DNA from: Streptomyces sp. NRRL WC-3605
GTDB lineage: Bacteria; Actinomycetota; Actinomycetes; Streptomycetales; Streptomycetaceae
NCBI RefSeq assembly: GCF_001509795.1
Contig: NZ_LLZN01000046.1
Location: 51,163-115,162 of the forward strand
Length of the DNA stretch: 64,000 nt
Reading direction: 5' to 3'
The notes under the pieces are model-generated. The model was not told where the DNA came from. It worked only from the letters and a program-made list of their open reading frames with translations, and ran no database searches. Both the position numbers and the translations under genes were made by a program. Shown here one piece after another: positions 54,559-62,920 of the stretch. Numbering within the stretch: position 1 is the stretch's first letter; the number at the start of each line of letters is the position of its first letter.

Positions 54559-55455
54559 TCACGCGGCGACGGCCGTGTAGTGCGACGCGTCCCCCTCGAT
54601 CGAGTGGCTCGCCTCGCCGTCGATACCGACGGGCACGTCACCGGCGACGGTCACCCGGTGCAGACGGCGCGGCAGACCGTCGTAGTTGTCGACCGCGTAG
54701 TGCTGCGTGATGCGGTTGTCGAAGACGACCAGCTGGTTCTCCGACCAGCGGTGGCGCAGGATGTTCTCCGGCCGGGTGACGTACGCCTGGAGCAGGTCGA
54801 GGATCTTGCGGGACTCGCCCGGCGACAGACCCACGATCCGCTGCGCGAACCCGCCGATGAACAGCCCGCGTTCACCGGTCAGCGGATGGACGCGCACCAC
54901 CGGGTGGACCGTGCGGTACGTGATCGAGGTGAACTGGGCGCGCTGCGCGGCCTGCCGCTCGTCGATCTCCTCGTCCGGCACCGCGTAGTCGTAGTCGTTG
55001 GTGTGCTCCGCCCACAGGGTGTCCGCCAGCTTCCGCAGGGGTTCCGGCAGTTGACGGTAGGCGGCCGCCGCGTTCGCGATCAGCGTCTCGCCGCCGTACG
55101 GAGGCAGGGTGATGCTGCGCAGGGTCGTGGCCTGCGGCGGGTTCAGGACGAACGTGACGTCGGTGTGCCAGTGGTTGGCGGCACGGCCCCGCTCGCTGTC
55201 CACGGGCAGCACGTTCGGGGCGCCGGCGATCGAGGAGACCGTCGGATGGGCGGTGGTGACGTCGCCGAAGTGCCGGACGAAGTCCTGGTGGCGGGCGTCG
55301 TCCAGGTGCACGTCGTCGAACACGAGCGCCTTGTGGGCGTTGAGGGCCTCGCGCAGCGCGGTGACGGTGTCCTCGGCGAGCGGCCGGGAGATGTCGACGC
55401 CGGACACCCGGGCGCCGATGTGCGCGGTGATCTTCTGGATCTCGATGTCTGACAC
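54559..55455 (-). CDS. TauD/TfdA-family dioxygenase (sulfonate or sulfate ester)
   Basis: A 298-residue Fe(II)/2-oxoglutarate oxygenase. The iron ligands His97 and Asp99 lie in NHWHTDVTF and the distal His266 in RRLHRVTVAGD. The family includes taurine dioxygenase and the alkylsulfatase AtsK; it releases sulfite or sulfate from organic sulfur. GTG at 55455 has AAAGGA upstream. Last gene of the organosulfur operon (binding protein, permease, ATPase, flavin monooxygenase, then this). Confidence 0.9.
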   Translation of the reverse strand: MSDIEIQKITAHIGARVSGVDISRPLAEDTVTALREALNAHKALVFDDVHLDDARHQDFVRHFGDVTTAHPTVSSIAGAPNVLPVDSERGRAANHWHTDVTFVLNPPQATTLRSITLPPYGGETLIANAAAAYRQLPEPLRKLADTLWAEHTNDYDYAVPDEEIDERQAAQRAQFTSITYRTVHPVVRVHPLTGERGLFIGGFAQRIVGLSPGESRKILDLLQAYVTRPENILRHRWSENQLVVFDNRITQHYAVDNYDGLPRRLHRVTVAGDVPVGIDGEASHSIEGDASHYTAVAA

Positions 55456-55507
55456 GGGCGGGTCCTTTCGGTAGGGCTGACTCGGTGACTCGGGTGACTC
55501 GGGTGAC

Positions 55508-56848
55508 TCAGACGAGGGCGTTCTCGCGGACGGTGTACTGGTTGGCGGGACGCGGCAGGCCGTAGCGCTCGCGCAGCGTCCGGCGCGGCCCGTACGCGGT
55601 GCGCAGCAGACCGCGCTCGCGCAGGATCGGCACCACGTGGTCGACGAAGGCGTCCAGACCGGAGGGGAGCACCGGCGGCATGATGTTGAAGCCGTCGGCC
55701 GCTCCTTGCGTGAACCACGTCTCGATGGCGTCGGCGACCTGCTCCGGGGTGCCGGCGAAGGTGAGGTGGCCGCGACCGCCGCCGAGCCGCCCGATCAGCT
55801 GCCGGACCGTGAGGCGTTCACGCCGGGCCAGCTCCACGACCAGCGTGTACCGGCTCTTGGCGCCCTCGACGGCGTCCTCGGACGGCAGGTCGGCGGGGAG
55901 CGGGCCGTCCAGCTCCAGGGTGCCGGGCTCCAGCTGCAGCAGGCTCTCCAGCCGGGCCACCCCGTGCGTGTGCACGATGTGGTCCTCCAGCACCTGCTCG
56001 GCGGCCCGCGCCTCGGCCTCCGTGGAGCCGATCACCGGGACGATGCCCGGCAGCACCTTGATGTGGTCGGGGTCCCGGCCCGCCTCGGCCGTACGGGCCT
56101 TCAGGTCGGCGTAGAACGAACGCGCGTCCTCGATGGTCTGCTGCGCGGTGAACACGGCCTCCGCGTAGCGCGCGGCGAAGCGCTTGCCGTCCTCGCTGGA
56201 CCCGGCCTGCACGAGCAGCGGGTAGCCCTGCGGGGTGCGCGGCACATTGAGCGCCCCCTCGACCCGGAAGTACATCCCCCGGTGCCGCGGCGGATGGATC
56301 TTCGCGTCGTCGCCCCACACACCGGTCGCCTTGTCGGCGACGATCGCGTCGTCCTCCCAGCTGTCCCACAGCTTCTGGGCGACGTCCAGGAACTCGGCGG
56401 CCCGGGCGTACCGCTCGGCGTGCGCGGGCTCCGCGTCCAGGCCGAAGTTCCGGGCGGCCTCGGCACCGGCGGTGGTGACGATGTTCCAGCCGGCCCGGCC
56501 GCCGCTGACGATGTCCAGCGAGGCGAACTTGCGGGCCAGGTTGTACGGCGAGTTGTAGGACGTGGACGCGGTGGCGATCAGCCCGATGTGCTCGGTGGCC
56601 GTCGCCAGCGCGGTCAGCAGCGTCAGCGGCTCCAGGGCGCCGGCGGGCCTCTGCGCGAGATTGCCCCACAGCTGCGGGCCGTCGGCGAGGAACAGCGAGT
56701 CGAACGTGCCACGCTCGGCGGCCCGCGCCAGCCGTACGTAGTGCGCGAGGTCGACGTGCGCGTACGGATCGCTCTCCGGGAGCCGCCAGGAGGCCTCGTG
56801 GTGGCCGGTGTTCATGAGGAAGGCGTTCAGATGGAGCTGTCGGGTCAT
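55508..56848 (-). CDS. Flavin-dependent monooxygenase, NtaA/SnaA/DszA family
   Basis: A 446-residue LLM-class flavin (FMNH2) monooxygenase. Family features include AARAAERGTFDSLFLADGP, SGGRAGWNIVTT and YPLLVQAGSSEDGKRFAARYAEAVF. Relatives desulfurise or oxidise organosulfur and aminocarboxylate compounds using reduced flavin from a separate reductase. With the TauD-like dioxygenase and the Ssu-type transporter it suggests two ways of releasing sulfur. GAGGAA before the ATG. Confidence 0.88.
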   Translation of the reverse strand: MTRQLHLNAFLMNTGHHEASWRLPESDPYAHVDLAHYVRLARAAERGTFDSLFLADGPQLWGNLAQRPAGALEPLTLLTALATATEHIGLIATASTSYNSPYNLARKFASLDIVSGGRAGWNIVTTAGAEAARNFGLDAEPAHAERYARAAEFLDVAQKLWDSWEDDAIVADKATGVWGDDAKIHPPRHRGMYFRVEGALNVPRTPQGYPLLVQAGSSEDGKRFAARYAEAVFTAQQTIEDARSFYADLKARTAEAGRDPDHIKVLPGIVPVIGSTEAEARAAEQVLEDHIVHTHGVARLESLLQLEPGTLELDGPLPADLPSEDAVEGAKSRYTLVVELARRERLTVRQLIGRLGGGRGHLTFAGTPEQVADAIETWFTQGAADGFNIMPPVLPSGLDAFVDHVVPILRERGLLRTAYGPRRTLRERYGLPRPANQYTVRENALV

Positions 56849-56895
56849 GGGATTCCTCGGTCGGGGGGAGAAGGGGGCGCGATGGCGGGGGTCGG

Positions 56896-57603
56896 TCACC
56901 TCGGGTCCTCGGTCACGCCGAGCGCCGCGAGCAGCCGTTCCCGGTACGCCGACCGGGGCGTGTCGCGGTCGATCCTCACGTCGAGCCCGATCCGGCCGTG
57001 CTCCAGGACGAGCACCCGGTCGGCGAGCACGATCGCCTCGTCGACGTCGTGGGTGACCAGCAGGACCGACGGGCGGTGGCGCTCCCACAGCTCCCGCAGC
57101 AGGTGGTGCATCCTGATCCGGGTCAGGGCGTCCAGCGCCCCGAACGGCTCGTCGGCCAGCAGCAGTTCGGGCTCGCGCACCAGAGCGCGCGCCAGGGCGG
57201 CCCGCTGCGCCTCACCGCCGGACAGCTCGTTCGGCCAGGCCCGCTCCCGGCCCTCCAGCCCGACCTCGGCGAGGGCCTCGCGGCCCCGCCGCTCCGTGTC
57301 CTTGCCGTCGAGGCCGAGGAGGACGTTGTCCAGGACCCGGCGCCAGGGCAGCAGCCGGGAGTCCTGGAAGACCACGGACACCCGCGCCGGCGCGGTCAGC
57401 TGCCCGCCGACCTCGGGGTCCAGTCCCGCGACGGCCCGCAGCAGCGTGCTCTTCCCGGAGCCGCTGTGCCCGAGCAGCGCCGTGAACTGGCCGGCGGGCA
57501 GATCGAGGTCGATGCCGTCGAGGACGGTCCGTCCTTCGAAGGACCGCGTCAGGCCGCGCAGTTGCACGGCGGGACGGGTCAGCTGCTCAGTGTGCGGCGC
57601 CAC
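56896..57603 (-). CDS. Sulfonate-type ABC transporter ATPase (SsuB/TauB)
   Basis: A 235-residue ATPase with Walker A GHSGSGKSTLLRAV, Q-loop VVFQDSRLLPWRRV (typical of SsuB/TauB), signature LSGGEAQR and Walker B LLLADEPFGALDALT. GTG at 57603 overlaps the permease by 25 bp; GGAGGG lies upstream. Confidence 0.9.
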   Translation of the reverse strand: MAPHTEQLTRPAVQLRGLTRSFEGRTVLDGIDLDLPAGQFTALLGHSGSGKSTLLRAVAGLDPEVGGQLTAPARVSVVFQDSRLLPWRRVLDNVLLGLDGKDTERRGREALAEVGLEGRERAWPNELSGGEAQRAALARALVREPELLLADEPFGALDALTRIRMHHLLRELWERHRPSVLLVTHDVDEAIVLADRVLVLEHGRIGLDVRIDRDTPRSAYRERLLAALGVTEDPR

Positions 57604-58427
57604 GACAGCACCCTCCGTTCGATGAGGCGGACCGCGCTGTCGGAGACCAGGCCGAAGACGCCGTAGACGACGAGCCCGACGAGGATGACGTCCGTCTGGC
57701 CGTAGTTCTGCGCCTGGAACATCATGTAGCCGAGGCCGCTGGTGGCGTTGATCTGCTCCAGCACCACCAGGCCCAGCCAGGACCCGGTCACCCCGAGCCG
57801 CAGCCCGACGAAGAAGCCGGGGAGCGCGCCCGGGACGACGATCTGTCGGATGAAGCGGAGCCGGTTCAGGCCCTGCACCTCGGCGAGTTCCACGAAGCGG
57901 CTGTCGATGCCGGACAGGGCGGCATGGGTGTTCAGATAGATCGGGATGTAGACGACGATGGCGATGATCGCGATCTTGAAGGTCTCGCCGATGCCCAGCC
58001 ACAGGATGAACAGCGGGATGAGACCCAGCGTCGGGATGGCCCGGTTGAGGTTGACCGTCCCGTCGATCAGCGCCTCCCCGGTCCGGGTCAGCCCGGACGC
58101 CAGTGCCAGGACGACCCCGGCGGTGAGCCCGATGACGAACCCGGTCGCGGCCCGCTGCAACGACGTCAGCACGTCGTCCGGCAGGGTCCCGTCCGTCCAC
58201 AGATGGGCGCCGGTCTCGACGACCGTCCAGGGTGCCGGGATCGCGCCGGGGTCGAGGGCTCCGGCGGCGGAGGCGGCGGCCCACAGCACGACGAGCAGCA
58301 GGGGGCCGGCGAGCCGGGCGGCGGGGAGACGCCGGCCGGGGGTCAGGGGGCGGCGCCGGCGGACGCGGCGGTCCGGTCCGGTCCGGGGCGGTGCCTCGGT
58401 CACCGTCGTGGTGGTCGTGGTGGTCAT
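57579..58427 (-). CDS. Sulfonate-type ABC permease (SsuC/TauC)
   Basis: A 282-residue permease with six helices. The SsuC/TauC-type loop VELAEVQGLNRLRFIRQIVVPGALPGFFVGLRLG replaces the sugar-type EAA loop. A Thr-rich, then Arg-rich N-terminus is cytoplasmic. Start at 58427 with GGAGGTGACC. Binding protein stop is 5 bp upstream. Confidence 0.9.
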   Translation of the reverse strand: MTTTTTTTVTEAPPRTGPDRRVRRRRPLTPGRRLPAARLAGPLLLVVLWAAASAAGALDPGAIPAPWTVVETGAHLWTDGTLPDDVLTSLQRAATGFVIGLTAGVVLALASGLTRTGEALIDGTVNLNRAIPTLGLIPLFILWLGIGETFKIAIIAIVVYIPIYLNTHAALSGIDSRFVELAEVQGLNRLRFIRQIVVPGALPGFFVGLRLGVTGSWLGLVVLEQINATSGLGYMMFQAQNYGQTDVILVGLVVYGVFGLVSDSAVRLIERRVLSWRRTLSS

Positions 58428-58432
58428 GGCGG

Positions 58433-59497
58433 TCACCTCCGGTATTCCGCGGGGACGGACTTGGCCGCGATGCCCTCGAAGCGGTGGTCGAAGAGCTCGC
58501 CGACGTCGAACTTCTTCACGAAGCCGCCCTCCGCGAGCAGATCGGCGGTCTCCTGCTCCCACTCGATGGCCTCGCGCCAGGACGGCGGGAACAGCGGCTT
58601 GTTGGCCAGCTCCGTGATCGCCTCGGCCTGCGCGAGGGACAGGTTCTGCGTCTTCACGTAGAACTCCCGGTTCCAGACGTCCGGGTGCTCGTACGCCCAC
58701 ACCTGGCCCTTGGCCCAGTACGGGATGTAGGCGGCCACCGCGGCGGCCTTCGCCTTGTCGTTCAGCACCGGGACCGGCGCCCACAGCAGGCTCAGCAGGT
58801 CGACGACGTCGGTGACGACGGTGCGGGCGCCCTTGCCCTCGTACTGCTTCAGATAGGCGGGGGCCTGGCTGTTGGCGAGCGGGGCGACGTCGACCTGGCC
58901 GGACTGCAGGGCGGTGAGGAACTGGTTGCTGGTCAGCGGGACCAGTTCCACGTCGTCGTACGCCAGGCCGGCCTTCTTCAGCGCCCGCAGCAGGACGACG
59001 CCCTGCGCCTGGCCCTGCGAGAACGCCAGCCTCCTGCCCCTGAAGTCCGCGACCGAGCGGATGTCGCTGCCGGGCTTGGTGGCGAAGAGGTAGTTGGGCT
59101 TGCGGGTGATGTTGATCGCCACGATCTTCGCGTCGAAGCCCTGGTAGTGGGCCTGGATCGGCGGGATGCCCGCGTTGTTGGCCACGTCCAGGGACCCGGA
59201 GCGGAAGGCGTTGATGACGTCGGGCCCCGCGCCGATGTTCAGCCAGCCGCCCACTTCGAACGGTGGATCACCCAACTTGGCCAGCTTGAACTGGAGTTGC
59301 TGGGTGTTCTGGTACGAGGCGATCTTCAGCGAGGTACCCGCGGGCACCTTGCCGGCGAGCGGGGCGGTCGAGGCGGCCTCGCCATCGGCGGCCGCGCTGC
59401 CGGCGCAGCCGCTGAGGCCCGCGACACCGGCCACGGTGCCGAGCACCGAGGTGAGGAAGAGCCGTCGGTCGAGACCGGACACGGGGGAGGAAGGCAT
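58433..59497 (-). CDS. Sulfonate-type substrate-binding lipoprotein (SsuA/TauA)
   Basis: A 354-residue exported protein. Signal has DRRLFLTSVLG and a lipobox LSGC with the cysteine at residue 31. The fold shows NMT1/SsuA features (GPDVINAFRSGSLDVANNAGIPP, FSQGQAQGVVLLRALKKAGL). ATG at 59497 has GGAGT seven bases upstream, inside the palindrome GGAGTACTCC, which could hide the ribosome site. A Cys-Cys leader ORF lies about 120 bases upstream. Confidence 0.88.
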   Translation of the reverse strand: MPSSPVSGLDRRLFLTSVLGTVAGVAGLSGCAGSAAADGEAASTAPLAGKVPAGTSLKIASYQNTQQLQFKLAKLGDPPFEVGGWLNIGAGPDVINAFRSGSLDVANNAGIPPIQAHYQGFDAKIVAINITRKPNYLFATKPGSDIRSVADFRGRRLAFSQGQAQGVVLLRALKKAGLAYDDVELVPLTSNQFLTALQSGQVDVAPLANSQAPAYLKQYEGKGARTVVTDVVDLLSLLWAPVPVLNDKAKAAAVAAYIPYWAKGQVWAYEHPDVWNREFYVKTQNLSLAQAEAITELANKPLFPPSWREAIEWEQETADLLAEGGFVKKFDVGELFDHRFEGIAAKSVPAEYRR

Positions 59498-59618
59498 GGG
59501 AGTACTCCATGGGATGCGAAAGGAAATGAGCATGCGGAATTCAGTGAGCGGGCCGGAAAAGGGCCGGGAAAAGAGAACTCACGCAGGGGAGGATGAGCGC
59601 TTCACACGCGGCGATGTG

Positions 59619-59666
59619 TCAGCAACAGTGGGTGCGACAGCTCACGAACAGGCTCATGACCAGCAT
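59619..59666 (-). CDS. Cysteine-containing leader peptide upstream of the organosulfur operon
   Basis: A 15-codon ORF, MLVMSLFVSCRTHCC, ending in tandem cysteine codons immediately before its stop. A TTGACA hexamer (59689-59694) lies upstream with spacing that would start transcription at or near its second ATG (59657), so it could be leaderless. Its position 120 bases before the SsuA-like gene and its Cys codons suggest control by charged tRNA-Cys. No strong terminator hairpin follows, only a weak CACAT/GTGTG stem. Not a conserved enzyme. Confidence 0.55.
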   Translation of the reverse strand: MLVMSLFVSCRTHCC

Positions 59667-59711
59667 GTTCCCGGTCGCGGGTGATCCCTGTCAATATTCG
59701 GAGTTTCTGAA

Positions 59712-60926
59712 TTAAATAGCATCAGGTCGCGTGTCCGCGGACGCACCCAAAGGGTCCCGGTAGAGCACGTCCAGAGCCACCGAACCACCCGCCACCGCCA
59801 GCACGGAATCCGGGAAACTCGACGGCACGACCGACGCCGCGCGCCCGTCGCCCACCCCGGCGCGCAGCGCCCCGAGACAGTCCTCCCGGCTGAGGACACC
59901 GATCTCCGTGACCACCACGGTCTCCGGGTTGAGCACGTCGAGCAGCAGCCCCACCGCCCGGCCCGTCGCCCGCGCCCGCTCGGTCAGCAGCCGCACGGCC
60001 ACCGGGTCCCCGTCACGCGCGGCACGCACGACGTGCTGCGGGTTCATGCCGCCGATGACCCCGGCCGCCCGCGCCCGGCGGCACAGCGTCCGCTCGCTCA
60101 ACTCCGCCTGGAGACAGCCGGTCCGGCCGCACGCGCACCTCTCCGTGCCGCCCGGCACCGGCAGATGCGCGATCGTGCCGGCCTGTGACCGGGGGCCGTG
60201 GTGCACCTCGTCGTTCGTCGCGAACGCCGCGTCGACCACGTTGCCGACGAACAGGTGCAGCACACTGCCGCTGCCGCGCGCCCGCCCGAACAGCCGCTCC
60301 GCGTTCACCAACGCCCGCGCGTGCCCGTCCACATGGACCGGCAGCCCGGTGCGCGTGCCGAGCGCGTCGCGCACCGGCACCTCGCGCCAGCCCAGCAGCG
60401 GATGCTCGACCACCACCCCCGAGGCCCGGTCCACCCAGCCGCCGGCGGCGAAGCCGACCCCGAGCGGCCGGACACCGGGCCGCGCGCCGAGCAGCCCGGC
60501 CAGCGCGCCCGCGGCCCCGTCCAGGATGTCGTACGGGTCGGCCGCACCGGAGTGCGGCACCTCCCGCCGTGCCACGACCCGGCCGCGCAGATCGAGCAGC
60601 GCCACCGTGGTGTACGGCACCGCCACATGCACTCCGCCGACCACGAGCCGCGAGTCGTCCAGGTCGACGGGGACGTGCGGGCGCCCCACCCCGCCGGACG
60701 GCCGGGGCGACGCCGCCTCGCGGATCAGCCCCAGCCCGGTGAGCCGGGCACAGTGGCCGGTCACCGACGCGGGGGACAGCCCGGTCAGCCGGGCGATGGT
60801 GCTGCGCGCCACGGGTCCGTGCTCCAGCACCGACCGCAGGACGACGCTGGCACTGGTCCGGCGCCGGTCACGGTCGGCGACACGGGGGATCGGGGACGAA
60901 AGAGTGGGTGCCGCGGTACGGGGCAT
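59712..60926 (-). CDS. ROK-family regulator of the organosulfur cassette
   Basis: A 404-residue regulator with an N-terminal winged helix-turn-helix (STIARLTGLSPASVTGHCARL) and ROK domain. The zinc site CACGRTGCLQ is complete, unlike in CsnR. ATG 60926 with GAGGAAG upstream. Same strand as the organosulfur operon, immediately before it, so probably its regulator; ligand may be a sulfosugar or other sugar-like effector. Its own mRNA begins with a Cys leader and two hairpins. Confidence 0.87.
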   Translation of the reverse strand: MPRTAAPTLSSPIPRVADRDRRRTSASVVLRSVLEHGPVARSTIARLTGLSPASVTGHCARLTGLGLIREAASPRPSGGVGRPHVPVDLDDSRLVVGGVHVAVPYTTVALLDLRGRVVARREVPHSGAADPYDILDGAAGALAGLLGARPGVRPLGVGFAAGGWVDRASGVVVEHPLLGWREVPVRDALGTRTGLPVHVDGHARALVNAERLFGRARGSGSVLHLFVGNVVDAAFATNDEVHHGPRSQAGTIAHLPVPGGTERCACGRTGCLQAELSERTLCRRARAAGVIGGMNPQHVVRAARDGDPVAVRLLTERARATGRAVGLLLDVLNPETVVVTEIGVLSREDCLGALRAGVGDGRAASVVPSSFPDSVLAVAGGSVALDVLYRDPLGASADTRPDAI

Positions 60927-60960
60927 GGGGGAACTTCCTCGGGATCCGGTCCGACACTGC

Positions 60961-61004
60961 GCCGTTCTGAACGGCGAGCCGGGCCGGGTCACCCGGGCCG
61001 GCTC
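60961..61004 (-). terminator. Tandem hairpins (attenuator) between Cys leader and ROK gene
   Basis: Hairpin A: 13-bp arms (60976-60988 and 60992-61004) with one mismatch and a 3-base loop; its upstream arm covers the leader stop codon (61003-61005). Hairpin B follows at once: GCCGTT (60961-60966), a 3-base loop and AACGGC (60970-60975). The ACGGCG of hairpin B is complementary to the CGCCGT codons after the leader cysteine, so an alternative fold exists. This is the layout of a ribosome-mediated attenuator. Confidence 0.6.
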
Positions 61005-61089
61005 ACCCCGGACGGCGACAGGCGGCGGCGCCCACGCGTCGCAGGTCGACGTGGCGACGCGACGTGAAGTTCCGGGACTGGGCGACCAT
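61003..61089 (-). CDS. Putative cysteine-attenuation leader peptide
   Basis: A 28-codon ORF that contains SRRHVDLRRVGAAACRRPG, the pattern of short streptomycete leader peptides with a His-x-Asp-Leu core and a Cys-Arg near the end, found before sulfur-assimilation genes. A TAGCTT -10-like hexamer lies about ten bases before its ATG, so the mRNA may be leaderless. It is followed directly by two hairpins and the ROK gene. The reading frame and motif are seen; the regulatory role is inferred. Confidence 0.7.
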   Translation of the reverse strand: MVAQSRNFTSRRHVDLRRVGAAACRRPG

Positions 61090-61390
61090 GCGTTCGAAGC
61101 TAGCAAAGCGGGCCCGCCCTGCCCAGACGGCGACCGACGGGCGAGACGGTTCTTCATACACAGGCAACATGATTGGCGGAACCCTACAGTCGCCCCGGAC
61201 CCCGCCCCTGTGAGCCGAACGTCCCTGCCTCAGTGACCGGCGTCACCCCGCACGGGGTGTACCGCACCGCCTTTGTCCGGAGCCCACCAAGCCCATGATC
61301 CCGCCTTTGTCGACCACTGACGGTGAGGGACCGCGACACCCTGGGATAGCGTCGCAGCGTCCCGTACCGCCCTCACCTCGCGGAGTCCCC
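61090..61390. other. Intergenic region upstream of the leader and bioY
   Basis: This 301-bp stretch carries the promoter of the leader/ROK transcript and that of bioY on the other strand. CCGCCTTTGTC occurs twice (61267-61277 and 61301-61311), 34 bp apart, possibly a regulator site before bioY. A CACCCCG/CGGGGTG inverted repeat sits at 61244-61259. No gene is supported. Confidence 0.5.
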
Positions 61391-61972
61391 ATGAGCACCG
61401 CTGCCGCAGCCCCCGCACGCACCGGGCAGGTCCTCGCCGACCTGCTCCCCGCCTCCCGCGTCCGCGACATCGCGCTCGTCGCCGGCGGCGCGGCCCTCAC
61501 CGGCCTGGCCGCCCAGATCTCCGTGCCCGTGCCGGGCTCCCCGGTGCCCGTGACCGGCCAGACCCTCGCCGTGCTGCTCGTCGGCACCGCGCTCGGCGCC
61601 GGCCGCGGCTTCCTCTCGCTCGCGCTGTACGCGCTGGCCGGCATGGCGGGCGTGCCGTGGTTCGCGCAGGGCACCTCCGGCGCCACCGCCCCGTCCTTCG
61701 GCTACATCCTCGGCATGATCCTCGCCGCGACCGTCGTCGGCGCCCTGGCCCGCCGCGGCGCCGACCGCACCGCGCTGCGCACCGCCGGCGCGATGCTGCT
61801 GGGCGAGGCGATCATCTACGCCGTCGGCGTCCCCTACCTGGCCCTCGCCACCGGCATGTCGGCGTCCGCCGCGATCGCGGCCGGCCTCGTGCCGTTCCTG
61901 ATCGGCGACGCGGTGAAGGCGGCCCTGGCGATGGGCGCGCTGCCCACGGCGTGGAAGTTCATCAACCGCTGA
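61391..61972 (+). CDS. bioY: Biotin transporter BioY
   Basis: A 193-residue membrane protein, the substrate-capture (S) component of the biotin ECF transporter. Family motifs are AAQISVPVPGSPVPVTGQTLAVLL and GRGFLSLALYALAGMAGVP, with about six helices. No ATPase or EcfT component is adjacent, as for solitary BioY. ATG at 61391 has GGAG upstream. Confidence 0.93.
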   Translation: MSTAAAAPARTGQVLADLLPASRVRDIALVAGGAALTGLAAQISVPVPGSPVPVTGQTLAVLLVGTALGAGRGFLSLALYALAGMAGVPWFAQGTSGATAPSFGYILGMILAATVVGALARRGADRTALRTAGAMLLGEAIIYAVGVPYLALATGMSASAAIAAGLVPFLIGDAVKAALAMGALPTAWKFINR

Positions 61973-61991
61973 TCACACGGCACATGAGCGC

Positions 61992-62026
61992 GAGGCTCGC
62001 CGGTCGCACGCCGACCGGCGAGCCTC
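61992..62026 (+). terminator. Intrinsic terminator after bioY
   Basis: Perfect 15-bp arms (61992-62006 and 62012-62026) with a 5-base loop, followed by CTTTTC. Also suits the convergent LPKTG gene. Confidence 0.88.
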
Positions 62027-62047
62027 CGCTCTTTTCCCGCGGGGCCC

Positions 62048-62776
62048 TCAGCCCTGCGGGGACCTCCGGGGCCGGCGCAGCTGCGACCACCACAGCCCCG
62101 CCGCGCCCGCCGCGAGCAGGGCCGCCCCGGCCGCGCCCAGCGGCAGGACGTCCCGGCCGAGACCGGTCTTGGGCAGCTCGTCGGCGCCCGGTGCCACGGG
62201 CTTGTTGTCGGTACCGAGCAGCAGCGGTGTGGCCGGGGCGTCCGGCGACGGGTTGGTCGTGCCGAACGGCACCGGGCCCTGCTGCCAGTACGTCTTCTTG
62301 CCGTCCCCGGTCTGGACGGGCAGGCAGATCTTGCCCTCCTTGCGCACGTCGAACGTCGCGTCCACGGCGTAGGACTTCGACTCACCGGCGGGGAGATTGT
62401 CGAGAGGGCAGGCGAAACCGCTGTTCGAGCCCTCGGGGAGATTTTTCTGGTCGATGGCCGAACAGCCCTCGACATTCTTGACCGTCAGGCCGTCGAACCC
62501 GACGACCAGAAGCTGGATCTTTCCGCTGTCCTTGGTCCCTTCGTTCTTGACGGTGGCAGTGATCCCGGTTTTCTGCGAACTGTTGTCCACCGAGATTTTC
62601 TCGGGCAGTTCGGTGGTGAGCTTCACTCCCGCCGGTGCCTCGTCGATGACCTTTCCCCCCTTGCTGCTGCCGGGTCCCTGGTCATCCGCAACGGCAGCCG
62701 AAGAGAAGATCATCACTGCCGAGAAAGATGTCGCGACCAGCGATCCCGCGATGGCCGTCGTGCGACGAGAACTCAT
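62048..62776 (-). CDS. LPXTG-type cell-wall-anchored surface protein
   Basis: A 242-residue exported protein. The signal peptide (residues 1-30) ends SSAAVADD. The middle is beta-rich, and four cysteines are present. The C-terminus has the sortase signal LPKTG near residue 201, a hydrophobic helix (LPLGAAGAALLAAGAAGLWW) and a basic tail RRPRRS. It would be attached to the cell wall by a sortase. ATG at 62776 has AAGGGGGA upstream. Lower GC than its neighbours in places. Confidence 0.87.
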   Translation of the reverse strand: MSSRRTTAIAGSLVATSFSAVMIFSSAAVADDQGPGSSKGGKVIDEAPAGVKLTTELPEKISVDNSSQKTGITATVKNEGTKDSGKIQLLVVGFDGLTVKNVEGCSAIDQKNLPEGSNSGFACPLDNLPAGESKSYAVDATFDVRKEGKICLPVQTGDGKKTYWQQGPVPFGTTNPSPDAPATPLLLGTDNKPVAPGADELPKTGLGRDVLPLGAAGAALLAAGAAGLWWSQLRRPRRSPQG

Positions 62777-62920
62777 GTTCGTCCCCCTTGCCTGCGCCTG
62801 AATTCGCAGTACTTGAAGAGCTACCACAAGATTTCTCCGCACTATGCTGGTACGGCCTGAAGTGTGACCATTGTGTTTCAATGGCGGATGTCCGATGTGG
62901 CATCGAGGGGGTGCAGCGGA

